Shown here piece by piece: positions 33,296 to 33,390 of a DNA stretch of 33,390 nt. The notes below the pieces were generated by a model. It did no database searches, was not told the origin of the DNA, and saw only the letters and a list, made by a program, of their open reading frames with translations. This stretch comes from Akkermansia muciniphila (GTDB taxonomy: Bacteria > Verrucomicrobiota > Verrucomicrobiia > Verrucomicrobiales > V1-33), in NCBI GenBank assembly GCA_943333275.1, contig CALQSQ010000062.1, positions 1-33,390 of the forward strand, in the 5' to 3' direction. The translations under genes were made by a program, and so were the position numbers. The first letter of the stretch is position 1. The number at the start of each line of letters is the position of its first letter.

Positions 33296-33390
33296 ATGCT
33301 CGTAGCCAAAGGTCTAGAAGGTGTTGTCGCCAACGAATCCCGCCTGTCCGAAGTGGATGGCGAAAACGGAACGCTTTGTTATCTGGGATA
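33296..33390 (+). CDS. Citrate synthase family protein, N-terminal fragment (cut by window end)
   Basis: The first 31 codons read MLVAKGLEGVVANESRLSEV followed by DGENGTLCYLG. The GLEGVVANESRLS..DG..G pattern is the usual N-terminus of short-type citrate/2-methylcitrate synthases, which continue with YRGYDI-like sequence. The ATG at 33296 is 44 bases after the sucD stop, so the two are probably co-transcribed. The fragment is too short to separate citrate synthase from 2-methylcitrate synthase. The catalytic residues lie outside the window. Confidence 0.8.
   Translation, partial: MLVAKGLEGVVANESRLSEVDGENGTLCYLG

Overview
The window is high-GC bacterial DNA and looks like a chromosome segment of a Verrucomicrobiota (PVC superphylum) bacterium. 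This is inferred from gene content, not from a marker phylogeny. The main evidence is a DUF1549/DUF1553 cytochrome protein, a cytochrome/WD40 protein, a PPC-domain protein and a DUF1501 protein encoded side by side, a family set typical of Planctomycetes and Verrucomicrobia. KDO-pathway kdsD indicates an LPS-type outer membrane. Shine-Dalgarno sequences are often weak or absent. I see no tRNA, rRNA, insertion sequence or CRISPR array.

Layout. (1) 1-3429, minus strand: overlapping genes for a patatin-like phospholipase, a PaaK-like acyl-CoA ligase and a thiolase (cut by the window edge), suggesting lipid release, CoA activation and thiolysis. (2) 3629-4955: a CPCC zinc-ribbon/DUF6714-like protein and a small membrane protein. 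(3) 4997-5465: RNase P RNA (rnpB, minus strand) with a well-formed promoter, divergent from kdsD. (4) 6867-9764, minus strand: a YjbR-family protein, then a membrane-anchored GH75-like protein, a TMEM14-like protein and a secreted small protein. (5) 10358-14545, plus strand: an L,D-transpeptidase, a cardiolipin synthase gene broken by a one-base shift at a T7 run, and an M20 peptidase. Gene-poor intervals flank the first two.

(6) 14560-26707, minus strand: a tight seven-gene operon of about 12 kb. In transcription order it encodes the cytochrome/Big2/DUF1549/DUF1553 protein, an IPT-PPC coiled-coil protein, a cytochrome/WD40/coiled-coil protein, a Tat-exported DUF1501 protein, an ACS-type MFS transporter, a class V PLP enzyme and an exported amidohydrolase. 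It reads as an envelope-located redox/scaffold module joined to uptake and breakdown of a small, unidentified substrate.

(7) 26951-29577, plus strand: Dps, a helical hypothetical protein and an old yellow enzyme. (8) 29578-32114, minus strand: a Kir-type potassium channel and a divergent RtcB ligase. (9) 32370-33390, plus strand: sucD, then the first codons of a citrate synthase gene, with no sucC beside them.

The most interesting points are the frameshifted cardiolipin synthase, which has the geometry of a programmed -1 frameshift site, and the seven-gene cytochrome/transporter/PLP operon, in which adjacent proteins carry matching Ala-rich coiled coils.
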